Origin: an uncultured Tateyamaria sp.
Lineage (GTDB): Bacteria > Pseudomonadota > Alphaproteobacteria > Rhodobacterales > Rhodobacteraceae
Direction of reading: 5' to 3'
Assembly: GCF_947494755.1 (NCBI RefSeq)
Contig: NZ_CANLVZ010000004.1
Span: 1 to 64,000, forward strand
DNA: 64,000 bases
Shown: one piece after another, positions 1 through 11,100 of the stretch
Layout: every line of letters begins with the position of its first letter
Position numbering within the stretch: position 1 is the first letter of the stretch
Made by a program: the position numbers and the translations under genes
The notes under the pieces: model-generated
Databases searched by the model: none
What the model saw: the letters and a program-made list of their open reading frames with translations, nothing else
What the model was told of the DNA's origin: nothing

Positions 1-371
1 AAGGGGGCCAGACCGGCCATCTGCGCGTCGCTCAATCAGAAAAGATCAGACATGGTCACCGCCCGGTCTTCCGAACCGCGAACCACGCCACCACGCGGAA
101 ACCAATGGGGGCTGGCCCTAGCGCCGAAGTGAGAAGATCAGCGAGTTTTGCAATAGAACCCTGAATTTTTGAAATCCCATCCCTTTATCGTCAACTAGGT
201 TCTTGTCGGACAATCCGGGAAGTCGAGTTCTTGACAGCAGACAGGATCGAGATTTTGCAACGGTTCAGCGGTGTCACCACTCACGAGATCACTTGCCGGT
301 TGAAAAGATTCGAAACTTGAAGTTTTGACGGCTCCTTTCCCACTCTGAACTGACTTTCGAAGGGCTAAACT

Positions 372-1778
372 TTGTTTGAAGGTATAGTAAAACTCTTGGT
401 AGCAGTCCTGATTTGCAGTAGCCTGACACCGCATACCGCACACGCTGAAGACATTCGTTTACTCCCAAAAGGAGATGGCAAAGTTAACGCAAGTGGCCGG
501 TTTTCGCTAAATGCGTCAGATGGCCGTGTGAACCTGCAAGCGGAGACCTTTACACCATTTGGCGTTGGTCGAGACAGCGGCTTTTTTATCCATGGCGGCT
601 TAAGTTATTCAAGATTTGACATCAGCGATGTCGTGTCCAAGGGGGGAACAGCATTTGCTGGGCTTGTTTGGCGCAAAGCGATTGATGACACCTGGGTTAT
701 AGGAGCCAATGCATATCTGGATGGCGCATCTGTAGATAATGCCAAAGAGTTTATGTTTGGGTTATCCTTCGGCGCGGAACTGCAACGCATTGGTGCAGCG
801 TCAATCTTTACCGCTGGTGCCAACTACTACCTGCCGCGCGAAGACTATACGGATCCATCTCGTAGGGGCGGTTCAGGTGTGGCACTGCGCGAGGGTTTTG
901 ACGTTTACTCGCGGTACGATTGGTCTCTCAACCCGCTGTGGAATATCGGCGTAGAGGGCGGTGTGTATGATTACAGGGAAACGCGCTTTGCGGAGAGCGA
1001 AGATGGGTGGCGCCTAGAATTACAGGCAAGCAGGTATGGGCTTGGTTCAAATGGGAACGGGCTCACAGGCAAACTGGGGCTACGTTCGAATTGGGATGGG
1101 GATGTGGATTTGGTGGCAGGTCTGCAATATGAAATATCTCTGGGGAGGAAAACCAAGTCGATCTCCTCCGGGCGCCCACCTTTCTGGCGAAGGGAAAAAC
1201 AAACCAAGTCGGCGGCGATAGACGGCGGCAGGCTCGGCAACACGTCAATTGGTGCTCGAAATCCTGTTGTTTTTAAGTCCCGACCGTCTACCGGTCAGAG
1301 ACTCAGACCTCCAACCAGATTTATCGGGTTTGGGTCTTCTCTCGTTGACGTCAGAGAAAAAACGACGACTGTCGCCTCAGCAGCAACCGCCCAACTTCAG
1401 ATTACGTATTTTATCCGATTTCCAGATGGGACCCCAGTTCCAGATAGTATTGGTGCTCCTGACGGATTTGACATTGAGTCGAATGTTGGCGCGTTTGATG
1501 CGACTTTGCTGTCGCTCAATGGAGCAGTCAGCAACTCTTCAGACAATCTAGAACCGCAAAATGTAAGTTTTCAAGTCAGCCGGATTCCAACCGCTTTCGT
1601 GCCCCCTAATTTTCCAGAAGGCCGTATCTTGAGTGGATCAATCAATTGTGTGGATCGTACCAATAGTTCTCTTTCATTTACACAAACATTCTCGTCCAAC
1701 AGTCTGATTCTCCCACTCACAGATGATGATGATTTAGACTGCAATGTCATTTTCATCTTCGATATACTTGCTATCTAG
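372..1778 (+). CDS. Inverse-autotransporter beta-domain-like outer membrane protein
   Basis: TTG start, signal peptide, beta-strand-rich N-terminal half with GANAYLDGAS and TAGANYYLPREDY motifs typical of intimin/invasin-type beta domains; C-terminal part not recognised. Confidence 0.6.
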   Translation: MFEGIVKLLVAVLICSSLTPHTAHAEDIRLLPKGDGKVNASGRFSLNASDGRVNLQAETFTPFGVGRDSGFFIHGGLSYSRFDISDVVSKGGTAFAGLVWRKAIDDTWVIGANAYLDGASVDNAKEFMFGLSFGAELQRIGAASIFTAGANYYLPREDYTDPSRRGGSGVALREGFDVYSRYDWSLNPLWNIGVEGGVYDYRETRFAESEDGWRLELQASRYGLGSNGNGLTGKLGLRSNWDGDVDLVAGLQYEISLGRKTKSISSGRPPFWRREKQTKSAAIDGGRLGNTSIGARNPVVFKSRPSTGQRLRPPTRFIGFGSSLVDVREKTTTVASAATAQLQITYFIRFPDGTPVPDSIGAPDGFDIESNVGAFDATLLSLNGAVSNSSDNLEPQNVSFQVSRIPTAFVPPNFPEGRILSGSINCVDRTNSSLSFTQTFSSNSLILPLTDDDDLDCNVIFIFDILAI

Positions 1779-1859
1779 TCTGCCTTTGTCCTTCGTCCTA
1801 TAAAATGGGTCATCAGAGCGGCTTGTGCAATCGAGGCTCTGGCTCGTTTGCATGATTGA

Positions 1860-2386
1860 TTATGCTCAATCTCGAGCTTCAGTTTCGCTTTGCACGATCC
1901 GAAAAGCGTTAAGGGTCCGCGCGCTTTGCCAAATGATCATAGAACGTGGCTGGGGCAATCGGCTGGACGCGGCAGATTGGCTCGCCCCCATGATCCGCGC
2001 GGTGATCTTCTATGAACCGGATCATCGTTTCAGTGGGCGGTCGAGCTCCGGCTCGCTGCGCGGCGGTCGCCGCTTGCGGCGATAGGAGCGGGGGCAAAAA
2101 ATGCAGATGCTTTGCGCAGGATCTCATTGGCCTGCGTCAACTCACGCACGTCTCGTTCCAGAACTTTCATCTTCCCGACCTGCTCGCGCGTGATACCGCC
2201 GCGCTCACCCCGATCCACTTCGACCTTCTTGAACCAATCATTTAGCGTTTGCGGCGCGCAGCCGATCTTCGATGAAATCTACAGGCTCGCAGACCTGCGG
2301 CTGTCATCCTGACCTCGACTGTCCAAAATCATCCCTACGGCACGTTCGCGCACGTCTGGCGAATACTTGTTCCCTGTCTTCGTCAT
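1860..2386 (-). pseudogene. IS3-family transposase remnant (orfA plus start of orfB)
   Basis: Minus-strand MTKTGNKYSPDVRERAVGMILDS...(TAG)ISSKIGCAPQTLNDWFKKVEVDRGERGGITREQVGKMKVLERDVRELTQANEILRKASAFFAPA, then MIRFIEDHRADHGGEPICRVQPIAPATFYDHLAKRADP(TAA)RFSDRAK in another frame; internal stops and 3' truncation. Confidence 0.85.
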
Positions 2387-2763
2387 GATGCTCCATCCTA
2401 TTCAGGAGTTGGAGCCTCCGGCAAACACGGCGCGGTTCGGCTTCGTCCCGCTTAGCTGTCCTGATCCGCAAAGGCGGGCCAAGCAGGCCCACCGATCGGC
2501 GCAGCTTTCTATCACGACTTTAGCAAGATTATTGTGGCTCCAAAGAGCGGAGCGCCTGAATCTTGAGGGTCTTCCACTCTTCTGCCGTGTTCTGGCGCTG
2601 ATCGGAAGATTTGGCAGCCTGATTGCCCAATGCGGTTTGACGCATCAGCTCGAACAAGCGCATGTGGCGGGGCGGGTTGGATATGTCATTGCTCATGACC
2701 ACGGTTTCTACCGTGGGTTTCAGGCCAATCTTGGGTCAGGGCGTGGCGATCCTGGGGCAGGCG

Positions 2764-3768
2764 CTAAATCGACAGGCGCGCGGCGTGGGTGCCACGTTCG
2801 CGGTAAGGTGTGGTGTCGTAATGCGCGCGGTAACATTTGGAAAAATGCGAGGGACTGGCAAAGCCGCAGGCCAGAGCGACATTGATCACGCTCATGTCGG
2901 TCTGCATCAGCAGGTTGCGCGCCTTTTGCAGCCGCAATTCCATGTAATACCGCTTGGGTGAGCGGTTGAGATAGCGGCGGAACAGGCGCTCAAGCTGGCG
3001 GGTGGACATGCCGACGTCCTTGGCGAGGATCGAAGGGCTGATCGGCTCTTCGATATTTTGTTCCATGATCTGAATGACCTGGCTGAGTTTTGGGTGGCGC
3101 ACGCCGATCCGGGTGGGCACTGAAAGACGTTGCGTGTCCTGATCGGTGCGGATCGAGGAATAGATCAGTTGATCCGCCACCGCATTGGCCAGATGTTCGT
3201 CGTGATCATCCGCAATCAGCTTGAGCATCAGGTCAATGGACGAGGTGCCGCCCGCCGTGGTCAGCCGCTTTTCATCCACCACGAAGACAGATTTGGTCAA
3301 CTCGACCTCTTGGAACTCTTCGGCAAAGCTGTCCTGATTCTCCCAATGGATCGTGGCACGCTTGCCGTCCAGCAGACCGGCCTTGGCCAGCGTATAGGCG
3401 GCAGTACACAGACCGGCGACAGGCACACCCTTGCGCGCCTCCCGACGCAGCCAGCCAAGCAGGCGCCTGGTCGTGGCCTCTTGGACATCGATGCCCGAGC
3501 AGATCATGATCACATCGTCGCGCCCGATCTCGTCGAGATCACCGTCCAGCCTGAACCCCGTCCCGGCAGAGCAATAAGCGACATCGCCCCCCTCACCAAT
3601 GGTGCGCCAGGTGTAAATCTCGCGCTCGGCCATGCGATTGGCGATGCGCAGGCTCTCGAGGGCTGCAGCGAAACTCAGCAAGGTGAAATTTTCAAGCAGA
3701 ACAAAGACGAAATGCCTTGGCTTATCGATCTCTTGAGGAATCTGGGTGGCCGGGCGCGGGGTCGACAT
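2764..3768 (-). CDS. GlxA-family AraC-type transcriptional regulator
   Basis: DJ-1/PfpI-like N-terminus (VPVAGLCTAAYTLAKAGLLDGKRATIHWEN) plus AraC HTH (STRQLERLFRRYLNRSPKRYYMELRLQKARNLL). Confidence 0.9.
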   Translation of the reverse strand: MSTPRPATQIPQEIDKPRHFVFVLLENFTLLSFAAALESLRIANRMAEREIYTWRTIGEGGDVAYCSAGTGFRLDGDLDEIGRDDVIMICSGIDVQEATTRRLLGWLRREARKGVPVAGLCTAAYTLAKAGLLDGKRATIHWENQDSFAEEFQEVELTKSVFVVDEKRLTTAGGTSSIDLMLKLIADDHDEHLANAVADQLIYSSIRTDQDTQRLSVPTRIGVRHPKLSQVIQIMEQNIEEPISPSILAKDVGMSTRQLERLFRRYLNRSPKRYYMELRLQKARNLLMQTDMSVINVALACGFASPSHFSKCYRAHYDTTPYRERGTHAARLSI

Positions 3769-3955
3769 CGCGGCAATGTTCCTGGGTTAATGGGCGATCT
3801 TTCAAAAACGCCTCTTATTTCAGCCTGATGCGGAGCATGACCACGCGCCAAACCCTACGTCAAGGGGGCGTATTTGTGATATGGTCACGGGGTCGTGCCT
3901 TTTGTATAGAGAGGCCGCGATGATGAGATCGCTAACATTTTTGCGGAGAGAGACG

Positions 3956-5329
3956 ATGAGCAATTGGACAAAATCTGACTGGCGCGCCAAGCCCCGGATC
4001 CAGATGCCCGATTATACCGATGCTGCGGCCCTGAACGCGGTTGAGGCGCAGCTCTCCAAATATCCACCGCTGGTCTTCGCGGGTGAAGCACGTCGGCTGA
4101 AGAAGCATTTGGCCGATGCGTCGCGTGGCGACGCCTTTTTGTTGCAGGGCGGGGATTGCGCCGAGGCGTTCGACCAGTTCAGCGCCGACAGCATCCGTGA
4201 TACGTTCAAGGTCATGCTGCAGATGGCGATGGTCCTGACATACGGGGCCAAGGTGCCGGTGATCAAACTGGGCCGCATGGCCGGTCAATTCGCCAAGCCC
4301 CGCTCGGCCCCGACCGAAACAATCAACGGTGTGGAATTGCCCAGCTACCGCGGTGACATCATCAACGAGCTGGACTTCACACCAGAGGCCCGCATCCCCG
4401 ACCCGGCCAAGATGTTGCAGGCCTATACCCAGGCGGCTGCCACGCTGAACCTGCTGCGCGCCTTTTCGACGGGTGGTTTTGCAGACATGAACATGGTCCA
4501 TTCCTGGACGCTCGGCTTTGCCGATGGGGCGGAAACCAACCGCTACAGCGAGATTGCCGCGCGCATTCAGGACACCATCGACTTTATGGCCGCCGCAGGC
4601 ATTGACGCCGACACCACCCATGAGTTTTCGACCGTCGAGTTCTACACCAGCCACGAATCCCTGCTGCTGGAATACGAAGAGGCGCTGACACGGATTGATT
4701 CGACCTCCGGCAAGTGGCTTGCAGGTTCGGGTCACATGATCTGGATCGGCGACCGGACCCGCCAGCCGGACGGGGCGCATGTCGAATTTGCCAGCGGCGT
4801 GCAGAACCCGATTGGCCTCAAGTGCGGGCCGACCATGACGTCTGATGACCTCAAGGCGCTGATGGCCAAATTGAACCCCGAAAACGAAGCGGGCCGTTTG
4901 ACCCTGATCGCCCGTTTCGGGGCAGGGGCCGTGGGCGAACATCTGCCCCGCCTGATCAACACGGTGCGCGAAGAAGGTGCTAACGTGGTCTGGGTTTGCG
5001 ACGCGATGCACGGCAACACGATCAAATCGTCGACCGGTTACAAGACGCGGCCCTTTGACTCTGTGTTGCGCGAAGTGCGCGAGTTCTTCGGGGTTCACGC
5101 AGCCGAGGGCACCACCCCCGGTGGTGTGCATTTCGAGATGACGGGCCAGGACGTGACCGAATGCACCGGCGGCGTGCGTGCCGTGACAGATGAGGACCTG
5201 AGCGACCGGTATCACACGGCCTGCGATCCGCGCCTCAACGCGTCGCAATCGCTGGAACTGGCGTTCCTCGTCGCCGAAGAGCTGTCCAACCTGCGCAACA
5301 CACGTGGCAAGGCGCGCGCAGCCAGTTAA
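3956..5329 (+). CDS. Class II 3-deoxy-7-phosphoheptulonate (DAHP) synthase
   Basis: [49 protein letters not shown] motifs of plant-type DAHP synthase; ATG at 3956. Confidence 0.95.
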   Translation: MSNWTKSDWRAKPRIQMPDYTDAAALNAVEAQLSKYPPLVFAGEARRLKKHLADASRGDAFLLQGGDCAEAFDQFSADSIRDTFKVMLQMAMVLTYGAKVPVIKLGRMAGQFAKPRSAPTETINGVELPSYRGDIINELDFTPEARIPDPAKMLQAYTQAAATLNLLRAFSTGGFADMNMVHSWTLGFADGAETNRYSEIAARIQDTIDFMAAAGIDADTTHEFSTVEFYTSHESLLLEYEEALTRIDSTSGKWLAGSGHMIWIGDRTRQPDGAHVEFASGVQNPIGLKCGPTMTSDDLKALMAKLNPENEAGRLTLIARFGAGAVGEHLPRLINTVREEGANVVWVCDAMHGNTIKSSTGYKTRPFDSVLREVREFFGVHAAEGTTPGGVHFEMTGQDVTECTGGVRAVTDEDLSDRYHTACDPRLNASQSLELAFLVAEELSNLRNTRGKARAAS

Positions 5330-5343
5330 GCCCGTCTTCGAAC

Positions 5344-5390
5344 AGAAAAAAGGCCTCCCGACGGCGTTGTCGGGAGTCTCTTTTCCTTTA
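5344..5390. terminator. Bidirectional rho-independent terminator
   Basis: CTCCCGAC-GGCGTT-GTCGGGAG perfect 8-bp stem (5355-5376), T-rich on the + side and A6 (T6 on minus) on the other, between convergent genes ending at 5329 and 5403. Confidence 0.9.
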
Positions 5391-5402
5391 AATATCGGTT
5401 AT

Positions 5403-6104
5403 TTAGTCGTCGTTCTTAACAACACGCAAATATGGGACATCCGGGCGCGGCGTGTGGGATTTGAAGGCTGCGGCAGACTCTGCCAGACCGTCCACGTATC
5501 CAGCTCGCTGCTGTGCGGTCTGCGGTGCGCTTTTGGGTGGTGCAGGCACGGTTGATGGGGCGGAGATGGGCCGAATTTTCGCACCCACCACGTCAAAGCG
5601 GCGGGGCGTATGACCAACCTCACCTTGTGCGATCATGCAGCCCAACACACGGCTGACATCGCCAAGGTCACTCTTGAGCGGCAACAGCAACATGCGCGCA
5701 TCCAGATGCGGCTTGGTGGCGCTGGTTTCAGCGTTCATGCGCAATTCGCAGACGGCAGGGCGCTGACATACGTCCTCGATCACATCATTGATCTGGCGGC
5801 GACAGGGGGGCGTGATCAGCGAGGTCAGCGGCATACCGCGCACCTCCATGCCCATGAGGTCGCTCAGATGGCTGCCCGCAATACGGATGCGGGCCATGCC
5901 GGGGGCAATCCGTTCCAGAACGAATGTGTATTCCAGCGCCGTTTCGATGCCGCGAGGATCAATCTCGGATCGCTTCGGCATGAGGCGGGCACCGCGCAAG
6001 CCTTCCCAATAGGCCTCGACCTGGGAAATGGCGGAATATCCAACTTCTGCGCGAAACTCTGTCATAGCTACGATAGTGTGCGGGTTAAGGTCTGATTTGT
6101 CCAT
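5403..6104 (-). CDS. PAS-domain (DUF1457-like) protein
   Basis: LPKRSEIDPRGIETALEYTFVLERI...RIRIAGSHLSDLMGMEVRGMPLTSL pattern common to alphaproteobacterial PAS_5 proteins. Confidence 0.8.
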   Translation of the reverse strand: MDKSDLNPHTIVAMTEFRAEVGYSAISQVEAYWEGLRGARLMPKRSEIDPRGIETALEYTFVLERIAPGMARIRIAGSHLSDLMGMEVRGMPLTSLITPPCRRQINDVIEDVCQRPAVCELRMNAETSATKPHLDARMLLLPLKSDLGDVSRVLGCMIAQGEVGHTPRRFDVVGAKIRPISAPSTVPAPPKSAPQTAQQRAGYVDGLAESAAAFKSHTPRPDVPYLRVVKNDD

Positions 6105-6300
6105 CGCTTGCGTCTTTCACTCGTTATTCAAACCCGATCCGGGCCGTTGGTTCCTCAACTGAGTGCGACATGTATCAAATTTACAGCGGATTTCGCGCCA
6201 AATCCTAACAATTGGTTAACCTTCCCGGCGCACGGGACGACGGGGCGGCCGTGCAGGCTTTGGCTTGCTTGGGTGCGGCGATGGGCCTAAACGCGTGAGC

Positions 6301-7215
6301 ATGAGCGACAAAACCACTCCGACCCCGTTGCGTTCGATGACCGGCTTTGCGGCTGGTACGGGTGCGATGGATCCGTTCCGCTGGTCGTGGGACATAAGAT
6401 GTGTGAACGGCAAGGGGCTGGATGTGCGCCTGCGCGTGCCCGACTGGATTGATGGGCTTGAGGCCGCCGCCCGCCCCATGGTTGCCGCCCACGCGCACCG
6501 GGGCAACGTGACACTGTCGCTGCGCGTCACCCGCGATGATGCGGTGGCCGCTGTGTCCCTGAACACCGCCCAGATGCAAGCCATGGTGCAGGCCCTGCTC
6601 GAGATCGAGGCCGAGGCGATGGAACAGGGCCTGTCATTGGCCCCGTCCCGCGCCAGCGACATTGCCGCCATGCGCGGTGTCATCGAACAAACCGTGGCGC
6701 AGGATGATCCCGCGCCCTTGCGCGCTTCGCTGCTTGCCGATCTGCCGGCACTTCTTGAGGCGTTTGATGCGATGCGCACCGCCGAAGGGGCCGCGTTGAC
6801 CGAAGTATTGACCGGCCAACTGGCCCAGATTGCGACCCTGACGGATGAGGCTGCCGCACTGGCCGAGGCGCGCAAGTCCGAAGTCGCTGAAACGCTCAAC
6901 CGGAACCTTGCGCGCGTCTTGGCGAACGCCGATGCCGCAGACCCGGACCGTGTCGCGCAGGAACTTGCACTGCTGGCCGTCAAGGCCGACGTGACCGAAG
7001 AGATCGACCGTCTGCACGCCCATGTCCATGCCGCACACGGGTTGATCGGGCAGGGCGGGGCCGTGGGGCGCAAGCTCGACTTTCTGATGCAGGAATTCAA
7101 CCGCGAGGCCAACACGCTGTGCTCAAAGGCGCAGAATGCCGAGTTGACCCGCGTGGGCCTCGCCCTCAAGGCGCTGATCGATCAGATGCGCGAACAAGTT
7201 CAGAACGTGGAATAA
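6301..7215 (+). CDS. YicC/YloC family endoribonuclease
   Basis: N-term LRSMTGFA, C-term [22 protein letters not shown]...[16 protein letters not shown]. Confidence 0.95.
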   Translation: MSDKTTPTPLRSMTGFAAGTGAMDPFRWSWDIRCVNGKGLDVRLRVPDWIDGLEAAARPMVAAHAHRGNVTLSLRVTRDDAVAAVSLNTAQMQAMVQALLEIEAEAMEQGLSLAPSRASDIAAMRGVIEQTVAQDDPAPLRASLLADLPALLEAFDAMRTAEGAALTEVLTGQLAQIATLTDEAAALAEARKSEVAETLNRNLARVLANADAADPDRVAQELALLAVKADVTEEIDRLHAHVHAAHGLIGQGGAVGRKLDFLMQEFNREANTLCSKAQNAELTRVGLALKALIDQMREQVQNVE

Positions 7216-7219
7216 GACT

Positions 7220-7867
7220 ATGACCGCCCCCAATCGCCGCGGCCTTTTGATCATACTGTCGTCGCCTTCAGGAGCCGGGAAAAGCACCCTCGCGGGCCGT
7301 TTGCGCCAATGGGACAATGATCTGGCCTTTTCCGTATCGGCCACCACCCGCGCGCCCCGTCCGGGCGAAGTGGACGGCGAACATTACCGCTTTATTCCCG
7401 AGGCCACCTTCAAAGCCCACGTCGCAGATGGTGAAATGCTGGAACATGCGCATGTGTTCGGCAATTTCTACGGCTCGCCCAAGGGGCCTGTCTCGAAAGC
7501 CATCGAAAGCGGCTGTGACGTGCTCTTTGACATCGACTGGCAAGGCGCACAGCAGATCCGCAATTCGGATCTGGGCCAGCACACCCTTTCGATCTTTATC
7601 CTGCCGCCCTCCATCACCGAATTGCACCGCCGTCTGGTCAATCGCGCCCAGGACAGCGCCGATGTGATCGACAAGCGGATGCGCAAAAGCTGGGACGAGA
7701 TCAGCCGGTGGGACAGCTATGATTATGTGCTTGTGAACGATGACCTTGACGAGACAGAGGCTCAACTCAAGACCATCATCAGCGCCACCCGCCTGCGCCG
7801 CGAACAACAACCCCAGTTGAACGACCACGTACGCACCTTGCAAACCCAGTTCGAGGAGTTGACATGA
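7220..7867 (+). CDS. gmk: Guanylate kinase
   Basis: [17 protein letters not shown]-loop, [32 protein letters not shown]. Confidence 0.96.
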   Translation: MTAPNRRGLLIILSSPSGAGKSTLAGRLRQWDNDLAFSVSATTRAPRPGEVDGEHYRFIPEATFKAHVADGEMLEHAHVFGNFYGSPKGPVSKAIESGCDVLFDIDWQGAQQIRNSDLGQHTLSIFILPPSITELHRRLVNRAQDSADVIDKRMRKSWDEISRWDSYDYVLVNDDLDETEAQLKTIISATRLRREQQPQLNDHVRTLQTQFEELT

Positions 7868-8391
7868 CCCTATATGCCTTGGGCGATCACCGCCCTCAGA
7901 TTGCCGCTGACACATGGGTGGCCCCGGATGCCAACCTGATCGGTCAAGTTGTGCTGGAAGAGGCCGCAAGCGTCTGGTTTGGCTGCACGATCCGCGCCGA
8001 TCACGAGGAAATCCGTATCGGCGCGGGCAGCAATGTGCAGGAAAACTGCGTGATGCATATCGACATGGGCTTTCCGCTGACCATCGGCGCGGGCTGCACC
8101 ATCGGGCACAAGGTCATGCTGCATGGCTGCACCATCGGCGACAATTCCCTGATCGGGATGGGTGCCACGGTGCTGAACGGGGCGCGTATCGGCAAGAACT
8201 GCCTGATCGGCGCGGGGGCACTGATCACCGAAGGCAAGGAGATCCCGGACGGCTCGCTTGTGATGGGCGTGCCGGGCAAGGTGGTGCGCGCGTTGGACGA
8301 ACAGGCCATCCAGAGCCTGCGCGCCTCGGCGCTGCATTATCAGGAAAACATGCGGCGCTTTCGCGACGAGATGACCGAGGTGATTGGCTGA
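7864..8391 (+). CDS. Gamma-carbonic anhydrase family protein
   Basis: Left-handed beta-helix hexapeptides; [50 protein letters not shown]. Confidence 0.93.
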   Translation: MTLYALGDHRPQIAADTWVAPDANLIGQVVLEEAASVWFGCTIRADHEEIRIGAGSNVQENCVMHIDMGFPLTIGAGCTIGHKVMLHGCTIGDNSLIGMGATVLNGARIGKNCLIGAGALITEGKEIPDGSLVMGVPGKVVRALDEQAIQSLRASALHYQENMRRFRDEMTEVIG

Positions 8392-8714
8392 TGCCCCATT
8401 GTGAACTCCATTATTCCAATGACTTGGACATCGACGTTGATGCGATCCTTGCTGACGTCGAAGCGATCATTCTGGCCCACGATGCCGGATCGGGCGAAAC
8501 CAAGGGGCGCGCCTATCCCGCACCGCATTTCCGACACACCAACTTCAAGGCGTCTCTGTCGCTGCTGCCCAAACCCCACCGGGACGCGCAATTCGTGGCC
8601 GCGTTACAGCGTGGTATCGTGACTGCGATCAAGGCACACCTGCCGCGCCCATGCTGGATGAGCATCGACATCGCGTTCTCCGGCCCCGGCTATCACACGG
8701 AGTTGCTGGAATGA
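8391..8714 (+). CDS. 5-carboxymethyl-2-hydroxymuconate isomerase-like (tautomerase fold) protein
   Basis: [13 protein letters not shown]-terminus with Pro after Met; overlaps upstream stop (TGATG). Confidence 0.6.
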   Translation: MPHCELHYSNDLDIDVDAILADVEAIILAHDAGSGETKGRAYPAPHFRHTNFKASLSLLPKPHRDAQFVAALQRGIVTAIKAHLPRPCWMSIDIAFSGPGYHTELLE

Positions 8715-9898
8715 CCAAGAACGACCGCGGCTCGCTGGTGCGCCCTACGCCGCTGCCAGACAGCGCGTCGCACCCCGTGGTGACGCCGCTGTCGCCGTCT
8801 GTGGTTTATGCGTCCGACACGCCCGACATGCTGGATGCGCAATACGAGGGCGATCTGCACGGCTATACCTACAGCCGCGAGGGGCATCCGAACGCCGACG
8901 TGGTTGCCAAAGCCATCGACCGGATGGAGGGCGCGCCGCATATGGGCGTGTTGTGCTCCTCGGGGATGGGGGCGGTGTCGGCTGTGCTGCTCGGGCTGAC
9001 CAAGGCCGGTGATCACGTGATCGGGGGCAATCAGCTTTATGGCCGCTCGCTGCGGATGATGTCCGAAGACCTGCCACGCCTCGGGATCGAGACCTCGATG
9101 GTCGATCCCGGCGATGTCGAGGCCGTGCGGGCAGCAATCCGTCCCGAAACCCGACTGATACTGGTCGAGGTGGTGTCGAACCCGACCCTGCGCGTCGCAG
9201 ATATTCTTGGCCTCTCCGCACTCGCACGCGAAACCGGTGTGTTGCTTGTGGTCGATAACACTTTTACCACCCCCCGTGCGTTCCGCGCCTTTGATCACGG
9301 AGCGGATATCGTCATCCACTCGATCACCAAACTGCTGGCGGGTCATTCGGATGTGATGCTGGGCTACGTCGCGGCGCGCGATCAGGCGATCAATGATCGC
9401 TTGCGGGTCTTCACCGTCACCACTGGCATGACGCCGAGCCCGTTCGACTGCTGGCTGGCCGAGCGGGGAATGCTGAGTTTCGAGTTGCGTTATGATCGTG
9501 CGCAATCCACCGCGATGCGCCTTGCCGACCACCTTGGCAGCCTGCAGGGGGTCAAGCGCGTGATCTACCCGGCGCGCCGCGATCATCCTGACCATGCCCG
9601 CGCGGAGGCGCTGCTGAAGGGCCAGTATTGCAACATGGTCAGCTTCGAGATCGACGGCGATCGGGCGGCGGCCAACGCGCTTGCACGTGGGGCAGAGGGT
9701 CTCAGCTTTGCGCCGACCCTGGGGGATGTGGGCACGACGCTGTCGCATCCTGCCTCGTCCTCGCATCGCGCACTCACGGCAGAAAAACGCGCTGAACTCG
9801 GCATGTCCGAAGGGTTCTTCCGCGTCTCAGTCGGGCTCGAGGACCCGGATGCGCTTTGCGCTGTCTTCACCGCTGCGGTACAGGCCGCAACCGCATAG
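8711..9898 (+). CDS. Cystathionine beta-lyase/Cys-Met metabolism PLP enzyme
   Basis: YSREGHPN, GMGAVSAVLLGLTKAGDHVI, VVDNTFTTP, HSITKLLAGHSDVMLGY. Confidence 0.92.
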   Translation: MTKNDRGSLVRPTPLPDSASHPVVTPLSPSVVYASDTPDMLDAQYEGDLHGYTYSREGHPNADVVAKAIDRMEGAPHMGVLCSSGMGAVSAVLLGLTKAGDHVIGGNQLYGRSLRMMSEDLPRLGIETSMVDPGDVEAVRAAIRPETRLILVEVVSNPTLRVADILGLSALARETGVLLVVDNTFTTPRAFRAFDHGADIVIHSITKLLAGHSDVMLGYVAARDQAINDRLRVFTVTTGMTPSPFDCWLAERGMLSFELRYDRAQSTAMRLADHLGSLQGVKRVIYPARRDHPDHARAEALLKGQYCNMVSFEIDGDRAAANALARGAEGLSFAPTLGDVGTTLSHPASSSHRALTAEKRAELGMSEGFFRVSVGLEDPDALCAVFTAAVQAATA

Positions 9899-9909
9899 GG
9901 ACCAGGGCG

Positions 9910-10983
9910 ATGGGCGAGGAGATGTTGGAGGCGCTGCTGAATGCCGTCCCGTTACCCGCTCTGGCCATTGACGGCTCAGAACGGATCGTCGCCGCCAATG
10001 CCGAAGCGCTGACGCTGATCGGGCAACAGGCGCGCGGGCGCAATTATGTCACCATGCTGCGCCAACCCGCCATGCTCGATGCGATCGAGGCGACGTTGCA
10101 GGACGGGCGGGCGCGGACGACCCAATATCTGGGCAATGACGGCGCGCAGGACACCACGTTCCGGGTCAGCGTACGCGCTGTGCCGGGGGTGGGGCAGCGC
10201 CGGGCCGGAGTGGCGCTCTTGAGTTTCGAGGACATCACCCATCTGGAACAGACCAGCCAGATGCGGCGCGATTTCGTGGCCAACGCGAGCCACGAATTGC
10301 GCACCCCGCTGACCGCGCTAATGGGCTTTATCGAGACCTTGCGCGGCCCGGCCCGCAATGATCCTGCTGCCGCCGAACGGTTTCTGGACATCATGCAGGA
10401 CGAGGCGGCACGGATGAACCGGCTGGTGGGCGACCTCATGTCGCTGAACCGGGTGGAAGGAGACGAACGGGTGCGGCCCACTGAAACGGTGGTCTTGAAC
10501 GATGTGCTCGACTCGACCCTGCGCACGCTGCGCACATTGGCGGGTGAGGCGCATGTGACGCTCGAGCCAGCGTTCGGCGACGCCGTTGTGCAGATGAACG
10601 GAGACGCCGATCAGCTCAAACAGGTGTTCACCAACCTTATTGAAAACGCGATCAAATATGGCGGGGCGGGCGGCAAGGTCACGGTCCGCATGACGCAAAG
10701 CGCGCGCGAGCCAGCCCTGCGGGCACCGGGCGTGCGGGTGCAGATCATCGACTATGGCCCCGGTATCGACCCGCAGCACCTGCCGCGTCTGACCGAACGG
10801 TTTTACCGCGTGGACGATCATCGCAGCCGGGCACTTGGGGGCACGGGGCTGGGCCTTGCCATCGTCAAACATATCATCAACCGTCATCGCGGACGGCTGC
10901 GGGTCGAAAGCGATCTGGGGCAGGGGGCGACCTTTACCGTGATCCTGCCGGTGCGCGAGTCAAACCCGGTGACGTCAGGGTAA
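9910..10983 (+). CDS. phoR: Phosphate regulon sensor histidine kinase
   Basis: PAS, HisKA (NASHELRTPLTALMGFIETL), HATPase (LGGTGLGLAIVKHIINRHRG); adjacent to pst operon. Confidence 0.92.
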   Translation: MGEEMLEALLNAVPLPALAIDGSERIVAANAEALTLIGQQARGRNYVTMLRQPAMLDAIEATLQDGRARTTQYLGNDGAQDTTFRVSVRAVPGVGQRRAGVALLSFEDITHLEQTSQMRRDFVANASHELRTPLTALMGFIETLRGPARNDPAAAERFLDIMQDEAARMNRLVGDLMSLNRVEGDERVRPTETVVLNDVLDSTLRTLRTLAGEAHVTLEPAFGDAVVQMNGDADQLKQVFTNLIENAIKYGGAGGKVTVRMTQSAREPALRAPGVRVQIIDYGPGIDPQHLPRLTERFYRVDDHRSRALGGTGLGLAIVKHIINRHRGRLRVESDLGQGATFTVILPVRESNPVTSG

Positions 10984-10991
10984 TGCAGGCG

Positions 10992-11020
10992 CTGTCATAA
11001 AACTGTTACGTCTCTGTCAC
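10992..11020 (+). promoter_or_regulatory. Pho box (three direct heptamers)
   Basis: CTGTCAT (10992), CTGTTAC (11003), CTGTCAC (11014), each 11 bp apart, about 80 bp before pstS ATG. Confidence 0.9.
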
Positions 11021-11100
11021 AAAAGCATTGCGCGGGCTGCCTACACGGACGCCAAGATCCTCATGGGGGGGATCATCGAAATGCCAGACAGGAGACAGTC

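Noticed and set aside
195-443. 82-aa minus ORF upstream of the first gene
   Set aside because: Overlaps the 372 gene start, no recognisable domain or ribosome-binding site
3932-5248. 438-aa minus-strand ORF opposite DAHP synthase
   Set aside because: High-GC antisense shadow; His/Gly/Arg-rich composition with no recognisable motif while the + strand has a clear enzyme
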